NCBI RefSeq assembly: GCF_012935325.2
Contig: NZ_JABBYG020000009.1
Location: 62,001-126,000 of the forward strand
Direction of reading: 5' to 3'
Length of the DNA: 64,000 nucleotides
From: Paenibacillus sp. PL91
GTDB taxonomy: Bacteria > Bacillota > Bacilli > Paenibacillales > Paenibacillaceae
Part shown: piece by piece, positions 37,461 through 45,637 of the stretch
Numbering within the stretch: the stretch's first letter is position 1
Layout of the letters: the number at the start of each line of letters is the position of its first letter
Notes under the pieces: generated by a model
What the model was told of the DNA's origin: nothing
Databases searched by the model: none
What the model saw: the letters and a program-made list of their open reading frames with translations, nothing else
Position numbers and translations under genes: made by a program

Positions 37461-37520
37461 AAACCTCAGTTCCATGCGACTCGAAAATGGAGTCAGACGC
37501 ATTGGAGCTGAGGTTTTTTT
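37461..37520 (+). terminator. Long terminator hairpin closing the sulfate operon
   Basis: AACCTCAG...CTGAGGTT arms with additional inner pairing (CATGCG/CGCAT, ACTC/GAGT), then eight T. The remaining intergenic bases to 37760 are A+T-rich with a TATAAT at 37687 that may be the -10 of the next gene. Confidence 0.88.
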
Positions 37521-37760
37521 GCTTGTACAAAAGCCAGCAGTATTCAAATGACTATCACGCGTATTGCATTCATTGATCAAAACTGGTTAATAATAGTGCT
37601 CGACGAGGAAGTTATCGAAAGAAATAGGAAAGAAGCTGTATTTTACAGCAGAGACAGAAAAAATGTATGTTGCAGGGTAAATCTTGTATAATGATAAAGT
37701 TGACTGCTATTATTTTTAACGTTAATTTACTTTTGAACGAAAAAGGAGAGCTGCAAAACT

Positions 37761-38219
37761 ATGGCGAAACAAAATGATTTTATTACGGGATGGTACAACC
37801 ATCGAAAAGTGCTGCTTGCATTACTGGATACCGTTCGTGATGAGCATCTACAATACAAGCCTTGGGAAAAAGCGATGTCGTTGTCCGGGCTTGTTCTCCA
37901 TATCAATGGAGCGATGAGTATGTTTGCGAATACAGTGAAGAACGGGGAGTTCACGCCTCCTGCAGCACCAAAGCCTTTTGAGTCGATTGAGGAGCTGAAA
38001 GCCATCGTACATGCCGATACAGAGGCGACGAAAGCTGTGCTTGAAGGGCTCTCCGATGAACAATTAGAGGGCATTGTTGAATTTAAAGGATTGAAGATGC
38101 CTGGAATCGCTCTTCTCGAAAACGGCAAGGATCATGAGATTCATCATAAAGGCCAATTGTTTACATATCTTCGCTTGCTCGGAATCGAAGAACTGCCGTT
38201 TTTCGTAAGCCGCTCTTAG
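37761..38219 (+). CDS. DinB-like four-helix-bundle protein
   Basis: A 152-residue DinB/YfiT-type protein: WYNHRKVLLALLDTV at the start, LVLHINGAMSMF (metal His) and the C-terminal HEIHHKGQLFTYLRLLG with the His pair that completes the metal triad. Many Firmicute DinB proteins are bacillithiol- or metal-dependent transferases; the bacillithiol gene bshB2 two genes on makes that link attractive (inference). AAAAGGAGAG precedes ATG 37761. Confidence 0.88.
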   Translation: MAKQNDFITGWYNHRKVLLALLDTVRDEHLQYKPWEKAMSLSGLVLHINGAMSMFANTVKNGEFTPPAAPKPFESIEELKAIVHADTEATKAVLEGLSDEQLEGIVEFKGLKMPGIALLENGKDHEIHHKGQLFTYLRLLGIEELPFFVSRS

Positions 38220-38255
38220 GCTGCAGTTAAATTACAGAATTGGGATGAAGCGACG

Positions 38256-38567
38256 ATGGATAAAATAAATAAAATAGCGCTGGACGCGGCATTTCAAGCT
38301 TTTCTCGCGCAGGAGATCTTCGTGCATAGTGAAGCGACCTCCTTCGTTTTTGTCCGAAATTTCAAGGTTAATCTGACCGACGCCTTTACGGCTGGAGATG
38401 GTCCCTATCGGGTTGCTCTGCGCTTTGACGGGCTTGGCTGGCTGCGTATGGAAGGGCTTACCCATTTTGAAGTGGCTTCGGATGGGAAGCTGCTGCTTGC
38501 TGGTTTTGATGATAGAGGCAGGATGAACGTAGCGCTGCAGCTAGGGAAGGAGCCGTTTCCGGAATGA
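38256..38567 (+). CDS. yojF: YojF family protein (DUF1806)
   Basis: A 103-residue small beta-rich protein similar to B. subtilis YojF: GDGPYRVALRFDGLGWLRMEGLT and LLLAGFDDRGRMNVALQ. In B. subtilis yojF directly precedes the bacillithiol deacetylase gene bshB2, and the same order and an ATGA overlap occur here. A supporting role for BshB2 is inference from the fixed pairing. Confidence 0.85.
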   Translation: MDKINKIALDAAFQAFLAQEIFVHSEATSFVFVRNFKVNLTDAFTAGDGPYRVALRFDGLGWLRMEGLTHFEVASDGKLLLAGFDDRGRMNVALQLGKEPFPE

Positions 38568-39292
38568 ATGGTGAAGCTGTGAAGACAAAGCGAAAACTGT
38601 TGGCTGTGTTTGCGCACCCGGATGACGAATCGTTTATTTGCGGCGGGACGCTGGCAAAGTACGCAAGCCTGGGGGTAGAAATCACGCTCGTAAGCGCCAC
38701 GCGGGGTGAAATGGGTCGCCGGATGGGCAATCCTCCTTATGTGAACAGAGAGTCTATGCCGGCCATACGCGAGCAAGAGCTTCGAAAAGCCTGTGAAGCG
38801 TTAGGCATCAAGCGACTTATTTTTTTTGATATTCGTGACAAGCTGGTCGAATTTTATGATTCGGAGAGCTTAATTAATAAAATAGCTGTTCTCATGGATG
38901 AGATTAAGCCCGATGTGGTTCTTACCTTTCATGAAAGATTTGGCGGGCATCCTGACCACTGTGCGATCGGCAAAGCAACGAACGAGGCGTTTCATCGCAC
39001 GCGCCAGCAGGGAGCTCTCTATTTCATCAGCTTTGGCGATGCCATGGAGAGCCCCGAGCGATATGGCTACACGAAGCAGGAAGTGGTCAAAATCGATGTT
39101 CGTCATCATTTGGAAGCAAAACTTGCTGCTTTCCGCGCGCACCGCTGTCAAACCGAAATCGACGAGTGGGTGTGGAAGCCGGATCGCGACGCGTTGGCAA
39201 GGCTTGGCTCGCATGAGTATTTTCTAGCTGGAAGTCAATTTCATTCGCTTGTCATTCATCATGATTTGTTTCAACCGCCTCGCGCGCTTTAA
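38564..39292 (+). CDS. bshB2: Bacillithiol biosynthesis deacetylase BshB2
   Basis: A 242-residue PIG-L/LmbE zinc deacetylase that removes acetyl from GlcNAc-malate in bacillithiol synthesis. The metal motif AHPDDE is at residues 17-22, GHPDHCAIG supplies the later ligand, and MGRRMGNPPYVNRE is typical of BshB2. It starts inside the yojF stop (ATGA) and meets the next, convergent gene after four bases. Confidence 0.92.
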   Translation: MNGEAVKTKRKLLAVFAHPDDESFICGGTLAKYASLGVEITLVSATRGEMGRRMGNPPYVNRESMPAIREQELRKACEALGIKRLIFFDIRDKLVEFYDSESLINKIAVLMDEIKPDVVLTFHERFGGHPDHCAIGKATNEAFHRTRQQGALYFISFGDAMESPERYGYTKQEVVKIDVRHHLEAKLAAFRAHRCQTEIDEWVWKPDRDALARLGSHEYFLAGSQFHSLVIHHDLFQPPRAL

Positions 39293-39296
39293 AGGT

Positions 39297-40454
39297 TCAC
39301 TTCGTTTCGTTCAAAGCATCCGCTGCGAGTGTATGCAGCACCGTATTGTCCATGGGCGGGTTGTGTAGACCCGCTCGAACATCGCGGTAATACCGCTCCA
39401 GCGGCAATGTTTTGGATAAGCTCGCCCCGCCTACAATACGCATCGCAATATCCACCACTTTAATCGCATTATTCACGGCAACATATTTGGCTAGCCCAAG
39501 CTCCGGCTTCAAGAATGGCCGGTTATCGACCTCTTGATCCCAACGGTCGGCCGCCGCGTACAGTAGACTGCGGGCCGTTCGGAGCTCGGCTTCCATTTGT
39601 CCGATTGACTGCTGAACCATGGGAAGCTCTGCTATTGGGCCTTGAAGGTGGTTGGGACGGTACGTCTTAGCAAAGTTAATGGCGAAATCACGTGCAGCCA
39701 TTGCAATGCCTACATAGCAAGCAGGGATATGGAGGAGCCAGCCGCCGCCATCGTCCGCTCCTTTTCCGGAGAGACGGGAGTCATCGGAAGCGAAGACGCC
39801 GTTTAATACGACATCATGGCTGCCGGTACCTCGCATCCCAATCGTATCCCAGGTTTCGATAATGGTGACCCGCTCGTTTTTGTATATCAGAAAGTCTGCG
39901 GTCGTTTCTTCTTCTGGGATATAAGCCGTTACGACAAAACGATCGAGAATCGGAGATAAGGTGCTGAACGTTTTGCGTCCTGTAATGAGCCAGCCGCCAT
40001 CCTGTCGAATGGCAGTGGTTTCGGGCTTGCCGCCGCGACTTGGGCTTCCAGAGGCCGCTTCACTGGCGAAGGTATTGATCATAGCGCCATCGGCAACGAT
40101 CGCTTGGCATAGCTCGCTGAACAACCGATCCGGCCATTTGCGGGTCGTTCTAAGATGCAGCACTTGTCCGATGTGCCAGCCGACAGCGAGTGCTGTCGAA
40201 CCGTCACCGTAAGCTAATCGCTCCTGGAGCGCTACTAATTCGTGAAGCGATGCCTCATCGCCCCCAAATTCGCTCGGAACCGTAAGCTTTAAGTAACCGG
40301 CTTCGCGGAGTTCTGCAAAGTTTTCATGCGGAAAGGAGCCTTCCCGGTCGTGTTCTGCCGCTCTTTCGGCAAAACGCGCTGCGAGTGCCTCTATTTTCTC
40401 AGCTCGAGCTCTCTCCTCAGCATTACGTATATATTGATCGATTATCCGCCCCAA
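39297..40454 (-). CDS. Acyl-CoA dehydrogenase-like flavoenzyme (YdbM/SfnB type)
   Basis: A 385-residue protein: N-terminal helical domain (LREAGYLKLTVPSEFGG), middle beta domain (WLITGRKTFSTLSPILDRFVV, DTIGMRGTGSHDVVLNGVF) and C-terminal helices. It resembles B. subtilis YdbM and the DszC/SfnB group of FMN oxygenases more than fatty-acid dehydrogenases; YdbM is sulfur-regulated in B. subtilis. Nearness to the sulfate and bacillithiol genes fits a sulfur role (inference). TTG start with AAGGAGTG eight bases upstream. Confidence 0.75.
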   Translation of the reverse strand: MGRIIDQYIRNAEERARAEKIEALAARFAERAAEHDREGSFPHENFAELREAGYLKLTVPSEFGGDEASLHELVALQERLAYGDGSTALAVGWHIGQVLHLRTTRKWPDRLFSELCQAIVADGAMINTFASEAASGSPSRGGKPETTAIRQDGGWLITGRKTFSTLSPILDRFVVTAYIPEEETTADFLIYKNERVTIIETWDTIGMRGTGSHDVVLNGVFASDDSRLSGKGADDGGGWLLHIPACYVGIAMAARDFAINFAKTYRPNHLQGPIAELPMVQQSIGQMEAELRTARSLLYAAADRWDQEVDNRPFLKPELGLAKYVAVNNAIKVVDIAMRIVGGASLSKTLPLERYYRDVRAGLHNPPMDNTVLHTLAADALNETK

Positions 40455-40642
40455 TTATGAAACACTCCTTCAATAAAAACAAAATTCCCTTATCCGCATT
40501 TTACCATAATCTCCGACTACGATGTAGTTTGAAAGTGAACGCTCAGCTCATCTTAACGCTATGAAAGACGGTATATTTATATTAGTTGAGGAGAATGTTC
40601 TCCGTTGAACGAAGCAGCTTTATTCGACCGTTTGAATGCGAT

Positions 40643-40872
40643 TCTATCGAAAATAAATAGATCTAAAATCTAGATTTATTTTTCGGCAAACCAGCCCCTT
40701 TCGAACAAATAAGTCTAGAAAATAGACTTAACATAGCGAGCATCCCACCGATTGACCTTATGTCGGCCATTTCATCGAAAATAGATCCAAAATCTAGATT
40801 TAATTTTCCCAAACCAGGCCCATCTACAAAAATAAGACTAAAAAATAGACCTAAAGTTAAGAGCAACCCGCC
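40643..40872. repeat. Two diverged direct repeats of about 105 bases
   Basis: Copies at about 40643-40750 and 40771-40872 share ATCGAAAAT, AGATCTAAAATCTAGATTT / AGATCCAAAATCTAGATTT, then CAAACCAG-CCC, AATAAG-CTA and AAAATAGAC-TAA, with scattered substitutions and 1-3 base indels. Each holds the palindrome AAATCTAGATTT (40666-40677, 40790-40801). The surrounding gene-free stretch (40455-41011) shows nothing else coding; a minus-strand open frame exists but its frame is not kept between copies. Confidence 0.7.
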
Positions 40873-40929
40873 AAATGCCCATATGGATAATTAGCGCATA
40901 TAAGATAACTATTGTTGCGCATAGTTAAA

Positions 40930-40978
40930 ATAGAAATAGGACGGAGCAGTTATCGTACTTTGCTCCGTCCTATTTTCA
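40930..40978 (-). terminator. Terminator downstream of the 53-residue membrane protein gene
   Basis: Perfect 14-base arms AATAGGACGGAGCA/TGCTCCGTCCTATT, T-rich on both sides. Confidence 0.85.
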
Positions 40979-41011
40979 AAAGCAAGCTGTCTCTTCAATT
41001 TCATTTTACGA

Positions 41012-41173
41012 TTAAAACATCGGGAACACGTAGCGTACTAAGAAGTACAATGCTCCGAAGAAGATGATAACGTAGGCAGCATATTTAATGAATGTAGAAG
41101 CAACCAAGCTTGAGTCAGATTTCTTCTCTACATGGCGTTCTTCAATTTCAAGATTTCGTTGATTGGTTGTCAT
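41012..41173 (-). CDS. Small single-span membrane protein, 53 residues
   Basis: The frame begins MTTNQRNLEIEERHVEKK, continues through a polar stretch and one strong membrane helix (YAAYVIIFFGALYFLV), and ends RYVFPMF. AAAGGGAGTGG sits at the right distance upstream, and a perfect terminator follows the stop. Charge pattern suggests N-in orientation with a short outside end. No family recognised; a real short gene is likely given ribosome site plus terminator. Confidence 0.75.
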   Translation of the reverse strand: MTTNQRNLEIEERHVEKKSDSSLVASTFIKYAAYVIIFFGALYFLVRYVFPMF

Positions 41174-41386
41174 TTGAACCACTCCCTTTAGTGAATTGGT
41201 TAATCTCCAATACCCGGTATAGAGAATGTTGAATCAGGACGAGTTATATCATGGTGCATATCTCGAGCTTTTTCGATTATTGCTCGGGAAATAGTCGAAC
41301 CTATGCCCAGCACGATCTTTTCTTGATTAATCACTGCGGGAATAGGGTAAATAGTAAGTAGTAAAAGTGAGGAGGAATAAGGAGAA

Positions 41387-41983
41387 ATGGTGAAATTAGC
41401 AATCATATATTACAGTGCGACAGGTACGAATTATGAAATGGCGAAGGCTGCTCAAGAGGCAGCTTCGAAGCAGGATGCTGAGGTTAGACTTTTGCGGGTT
41501 GCGGAGCTGGCACCGGAAAAAGCAATAGCTTCTAATGCTGCATGGAAAGAGCATATTGAGGCAGCAAAGGATGTTCCCCTTGCGACAACAGATGATTTGG
41601 ATTGGGCGGATGCGATTCTATTTGGCACACCAACCCGGTTCGGCAATGCTGCAGCGCCACTGCGACAGTTTATCGATACAACAGGCGGTTTGTGGGCAAA
41701 AGGAAAGCTGGCGAATAAGGTCGTATCCGCCTTCACTTCTGCTCAAAATCCTCATGGAGGCCAGGAAGCAACCATTCTCTCGCTCTATACGACCTTCTAT
41801 CATTGGGGAGCGATCGTGGTCGCTCCCGGCTATACCGATCCCCTATTGTTCAAAGCAGGCGGCAATCCTTACGGTGCAAGTGCTACGGTAGGGGAGAAAG
41901 GTCATTTTGATCCGATCGTGCTTGATGCAGTTAAGGTACAGACCAAGCGAATGGTTGATATTGCAGAGCGCTTGAACAAGTAA
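41387..41983 (+). CDS. Flavodoxin-like NAD(P)H:quinone oxidoreductase (WrbA family)
   Basis: A 198-residue FMN protein: KLAIIYYSATGTNYEMAKAA (phosphate-binding loop), AILFGTPTRFGNAAAPLRQFID and SAQNPHGGQEATILSLYTTFYHWG, all WrbA landmarks. It probably performs two-electron quinone reduction. GGAGGAATAAGGAG precedes ATG 41387. Hairpins follow. Confidence 0.93.
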   Translation: MVKLAIIYYSATGTNYEMAKAAQEAASKQDAEVRLLRVAELAPEKAIASNAAWKEHIEAAKDVPLATTDDLDWADAILFGTPTRFGNAAAPLRQFIDTTGGLWAKGKLANKVVSAFTSAQNPHGGQEATILSLYTTFYHWGAIVVAPGYTDPLLFKAGGNPYGASATVGEKGHFDPIVLDAVKVQTKRMVDIAERLNK

Positions 41984-42002
41984 GAGCTTTGCGTCAATGA
42001 AA

Positions 42003-42075
42003 AAGCTCCGCAGCTGCAGAGCTTCAGACTATAGAGAAACCCCACGTTTTTTAACGCAGGGTTTCTTCTTTTGTT
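42003..42075 (+). terminator. Two hairpins after the quinone oxidoreductase gene
   Basis: AAGCTC/GAGCTT at 42003-42024, then GAAACCC/GGGTTTC at 42036-42065 followed by TTCTTTTG. Confidence 0.7.
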
Positions 42076-42120
42076 TTTAAGATGCGCTATAGAGAGTTGC
42101 AGAAAGCATAAATCTTCCCC

Positions 42121-42219
42121 TTAAACCCTCCTATCTAGATGGAGGGCAATCTTTTTCATGTTCTGCACCGCAGCGGGCATCAACGCTTGTTCCATTTCGT
42201 TGTTTACTATATTAACGCG
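42121..42219 (-). pseudogene. Possible C-terminal remnant of an IS transposase
   Basis: The minus strand encodes about 32 residues ending EQALMPAAVQNMKKIALHL-DRRV and a stop, like the extreme C-terminus of IS1182-type transposases (…NMKK-A…). No upstream catalytic part is present. A hairpin CCCTCC/GGAGGG (42125-42146) could be part of an IS end. Rest of 42148-42240 shows nothing else. Confidence 0.35.
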
Positions 42220-42248
42220 GTGTCGTGTTAAAAAATATATATAAAGAA

Positions 42249-42307
42249 GGCTGTCGAGACTTTCTCGACAGCCTGACAGTCCAACTAGACTAGTTGGACT
42301 GTTTTTT
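42249..42307. terminator. Double hairpin, terminator of the nuclease/immunity unit
   Basis: GGCTGTCGAG/CTCGACAGCC (42249-42273) next to the perfect 12-base palindrome CAGTCCAACTAG/CTAGTTGGACTG (42277-42301), with T-run to the right and A/T-rich sequence to the left; it can act for leftward transcription. Confidence 0.75.
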
Positions 42308-42338
42308 ATTTGCGGATAAAACCGAACCCTGCCATGCG

Positions 42339-42668
42339 TCAACCGATATAAACAACCGCGCCCCCGCGCCGAAACGCACCCGGCAGCTCTCTTTCCAGCA
42401 GCTCCAGCCTGCGCAGCATATGCTCATGGGCATCGCCGCTCATCTTAGAGGCTGCCCAGTCCTTCAACAGGGAGATTTCTTCTAGGATCGAGGGCACATC
42501 CTCTCTCTCCACATCCGTGCCCCCTTGGAACAATGCGGTCCACTGGAGACCCAGCTCCTCGGCGGCTGGCTCCCAGTATTTTTTATAGAAGGCCTCCGTC
42601 GCAACCGGCAGCATGAACGAGCGTTCGAATTCATCTTCGGGATCGATGATAATAGCGCTTATCGACAT
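42339..42668 (-). CDS. Small acidic protein, probable immunity protein for the upstream nuclease
   Basis: A 109-residue, Glu/Asp-rich, soluble protein: SAIIIDPEDEFERSFMLPVA, YWEPAAEELGLQW, GDAHEHMLRRLELLEREL. No signal or membrane span. It starts two bases after the stop of the nuclease-bearing gene with GGAGTG upstream, the position and character of a polymorphic-toxin immunity protein. Its family is not recognised with certainty; the functional call is by context. Confidence 0.6.
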   Translation of the reverse strand: MSISAIIIDPEDEFERSFMLPVATEAFYKKYWEPAAEELGLQWTALFQGGTDVEREDVPSILEEISLLKDWAASKMSGDAHEHMLRRLELLERELPGAFRRGGAVVYIG

Positions 42669-42670
42669 CG

Positions 42671-44755
42671 TTACTTCACTCCAAATCTTATAGTAAATGT
42701 GTAGTCCGGGAATTCCTGGCGAAGACGGTTCAGGCTGTTCTCTGCCGCGGCACGCAGCTCCGGCGAGTCGCCGTCAAGCTGGAACTGGAAGTTGCGGATT
42801 CCCTTGATTTCCTCCAAGGTCGGGAGTTCGGATGTTCCGTCCGGCGTTGTTCTTGTACCGACCGCCTTTTCCATCAGGTTGTTGATCCGCGTCCGCGTTT
42901 TCTGGTAAAGCTGTTTATCCGTAAACTGCTGCGGCGTCTGCTGCGGCTTGCCGGTTTTGGGATGAATGCGATTCAGGCCTTCGGCCGACTTGGCTTCATA
43001 GAAAATGCCGTTCTCGACATCAATGCCGTCGAACTCTCCTAGCGCGCCGTTGCGGCTGTCGTACAATTCAACACCTTTGTACTTCGCCTTACTCCAGTGC
43101 ACGTAATCGTCCGAGTCTTTCGGCGGGGCCTGCTCTTGCCCATCGGGATCGGGTTTCTCTCCCGGCCCATCCCCGTCCGGCTTGCGGGGGACGTCCGGTT
43201 CAGGCTTGGTCCGGCGCCCGAGCAGCTTCTCCAGCCAGTTCTTGAGCCGCTCACCGCCTTTTTTGGCCAGATGGCCGAACGGCACCCGGCTGAGCGCGAG
43301 TGCGAGCAAAGCCGCGACGGCATTCTCAGGCGTGAGCAGCCGCTTCGGATCTCGAATATTCTTCGCGATCTCGTGGCCGCTGCCCGGAATGCTTGCCGCG
43401 GTCAGCGCGATGCCGAGCGCCGGCCAGAAGCCGACGAACAGCAGGGAGAGGGCGAACGCCCCAAGCACGATGGCCCCCTTTTCACTGAAGCTGAGGCGGT
43501 CCCACCAATTTTGCAGCGAGTCGAACATGCAGGAGAAGCAGGCGGCGGCGTCAGGTTGTACGGGTGCCTGCCAATAGGCCGCGAAGCCCGCAAGCAGGCC
43601 TGCCCCGATCAGCAGCGCGGTCAGTCCTGCCGCCATCCGGTAATGAAGCTGCATCCGGCCGCGCAGATCTTCTTGGACGGAAACGGCCTCAGTATTGCCG
43701 TACAGCAAAGAAAATCCCATTTCCCGGCGCTCCCTCGTCCAGGCCATTACGCTGGCGAATCTCTCCCTCCTCCGGAAGAAGGCAGCCGACATATGCCGCA
43801 GCTCGGTGAGCGGATCTATGAACCGTTCGCCTGTCATCATCGGTAGCCGGCTCCTTACCCGATTGAGCGCCATGTAATCCAGAATTAACCCCAGGACTAG
43901 CATCAGCAGAAAAACGTCCTTCGTTTGATAGCCGCTCCCGGTCCATTCGTGGATCTTCATGACCCAGTCCGGCAAAGAGTACTGTCCGTTATAAGCGGTA
44001 TGGTCCAGGATCGACCAGGCGAGCAGCAGCGCAGGCAGGGAATAGATCGCGTTCGTCAGCCGCTTGCGGAATCGCACGGCCATCCCGACTCCGAGAGCGA
44101 CCATCGCTGTGTGCACGGGATGGCTGACCGTCATGAGGGTCGGGAAAAAGCTTTCTTCGAACCGACCGGGAAATAGCGTCCAGAAATCCCAGTGGATCGT
44201 CTCTCCTCCCAGCATTGTCGTGCTGTAACCGTACGTCCGACCAATGATCCCGGAGTTGAGCCACCTGCGGCTCAACTCTTCCATGAGCTGGAAGCCGACG
44301 CCCGCTGCCGCTCCCGCCAGCGTATAGTCGCCCAGGCTCATCGATGATGCCCGGCGCGAGAAGAAAAGATACAGGCAGAGAGGAAGCAGCTTCCACACCT
44401 CCTCCACGATGGGGGTGACCACCGCGACCGACCAGGTGTCCGACGTTTGGCCGCCGATCAAGCCGTGTGCCGCCATAAGCGTCCATGCCGTAATCGGGAT
44501 CACGAGAACGATACCGAGCAGCATGAACATGGCGGTCTTCTTCCAAGTAAAGGTTTTACTCCGGCATAACAGCCAGAACTGCAGCATCACGTAGAACGAC
44601 CACAGATACTGCACCAGCATCGTTCGCGAATCGCGAAAAAAGAACAAGCCCGCGATGAACAGAAGCAGCGACAGCCAGCACCATACCGCATAGACGGTTT
44701 TGAGCCACGGATAACGCTTCGGTATTTCTCGTGCGAATTGGTAAATAGCTTCCAC
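42671..44755 (-). CDS. PrsW-like membrane protease fused to a C-terminal PD-(D/E)XK-type nuclease toxin domain
   Basis: 694 residues. Residues 1-300 hold about eight membrane spans with PrsW-type features: EEVWK at 118-122, FQLMEE at 155-160 and SHPVHTAM at 211-218. Further spans lie near 374-394 and 425-455, with a pre-toxin-like region to 500 and a Pro/Asp/Gly/Lys linker (515-550). The C-terminal domain has GEFDGID (573-579) and YEAK (586-589), the acidic and ExK parts of a restriction-endonuclease fold, then DKQLYQKTRTRINNL, as in Tox-REase-like toxins. GTG 44755 lacks a good ribosome site; an AAGGAGGG lies about 50 bases upstream, so the start is uncertain. Base composition is clearly richer in G+C than the neighbours. 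Confidence 0.7.
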   Translation of the reverse strand: MEAIYQFAREIPKRYPWLKTVYAVWCWLSLLLFIAGLFFFRDSRTMLVQYLWSFYVMLQFWLLCRSKTFTWKKTAMFMLLGIVLVIPITAWTLMAAHGLIGGQTSDTWSVAVVTPIVEEVWKLLPLCLYLFFSRRASSMSLGDYTLAGAAAGVGFQLMEELSRRWLNSGIIGRTYGYSTTMLGGETIHWDFWTLFPGRFEESFFPTLMTVSHPVHTAMVALGVGMAVRFRKRLTNAIYSLPALLLAWSILDHTAYNGQYSLPDWVMKIHEWTGSGYQTKDVFLLMLVLGLILDYMALNRVRSRLPMMTGERFIDPLTELRHMSAAFFRRRERFASVMAWTRERREMGFSLLYGNTEAVSVQEDLRGRMQLHYRMAAGLTALLIGAGLLAGFAAYWQAPVQPDAAACFSCMFDSLQNWWDRLSFSEKGAIVLGAFALSLLFVGFWPALGIALTAASIPGSGHEIAKNIRDPKRLLTPENAVAALLALALSRVPFGHLAKKGGERLKNWLEKLLGRRTKPEPDVPRKPDGDGPGEKPDPDGQEQAPPKDSDDYVHWSKAKYKGVELYDSRNGALGEFDGIDVENGIFYEAKSAEGLNRIHPKTGKPQQTPQQFTDKQLYQKTRTRINNLMEKAVGTRTTPDGTSELPTLEEIKGIRNFQFQLDGDSPELRAAAENSLNRLRQEFPDYTFTIRFGVK

Positions 44756-44906
44756 GTAGTCTCTGATCCCGTTTCGGATCCGCCATATCGTATCCGTCTC
44801 AATCCCTCCTTACTCGACTTTCCCCGAGAAAGCCGGTAAATCCTCTTTCCAAATCATACTCGATAATCCGGTCATTGAATCATGAATAAGAAGAGATTAT
44901 TAAAAA

Positions 44907-45486
44907 TTGGACTTTATTCCCAATCCAATCGAACCACGTGACGTTTTTGTAGACGTTCAGAAGGCTGCAGTTGACAAAGAAAAAGGAGCATTGACGGAAG
45001 CTACCAACTTCACCCCTATACCGTTCACTTTACGCTTGAAGAGGAGCCGATTTCATCGTACCTCATGCAGCTGCATTATATCGACGCCGCGCATTCCCTA
45101 TGTAGAGCTGAGTGCCAACGGAGTGCCGGGCAGCGGCTTTCTACGGCCGTAGCCCTCCGGTTCAGGGATAATGAAGCCGAAGCATTCGCTGCATACGACC
45201 ATATACAGCAAAGGCACGATTGATTTCAGAATCCCCGGCAGCCTGCTTAAGAAACGATGTTGTTCTACTTGCTCAACTCGCATCGCTGGAGGATTTGATT
45301 CGCAACGCAGAATTTACCGACTCTGTGTTTCGGGAGCTTGGTTTGAAAGCGGATATTGCCGCCATTGTCGGCGGTGCTTTCTACTACCGGCTCGCTGCCT
45401 GCCATCATGGAGTGAATGCACTTTATATAAAAAGCGGTAAGGAATTAAATGCAATATGGCTTACGCTAACGGGACACGATAGTTGA
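44907..45486 (+). pseudogene. Decayed gene, possibly a carbohydrate-active-enzyme beta-sandwich region
   Basis: Pieces in different frames read as one disrupted protein: DVFVDVQKAAVDKEKGALTE, then (shift near 45018) YTVHFTLEEEPISSYLMQLH, then (shift back near 45097) VELSANGVPGSGFLRP, a TAG at 45150-45152, in-frame continuation KHSLHTTIYSKGTIDFRIPG, and another shift near 45255 into NDVVLLAQLASLEDLI, ending at 45486. The strand-rich middle resembles the last domain of rhamnogalacturonan-lyase-like enzymes, but this is tentative. The remainder of 44813-45637 shows no intact gene. Confidence 0.45.
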
Positions 45487-45637
45487 ATGAAAGGGTAGCT
45501 TCTTTTTAGGAGAGGGATGGCTCTTGCATGAGACTCGTTCTTGTCCCTCTGAGTCCCTAGCCACATAAATTGCTTACTAAAGTTGAGAAACCATAAATAA
45601 ATTAGTAAACTATAGGTATTGAAGGGGGAGAGTAAAA

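Noticed and set aside
40663-40866. Minus-strand frame across the direct repeats
   Set aside because: The two repeat copies differ by indels that change the reading frame, so selection for coding is not evident, and no ribosome site is seen.
41200-41406. Minus-strand 68-codon frame between the 53-residue protein gene and the quinone oxidoreductase
   Set aside because: Its start lies inside the oxidoreductase gene, a downstream GTG start has no ribosome site, and the sequence overlaps that gene's own ribosome site. The C-terminal part looks protein-like (…STFSIPGIGD), so it remains a faint possibility.
43097-43846. Long plus-strand frame of 249 codons opposite the nuclease gene
   Set aside because: It is the antisense of a G+C-rich gene; composition is Arg/Pro/Gly-rich and no homology pattern or ribosome site is present.
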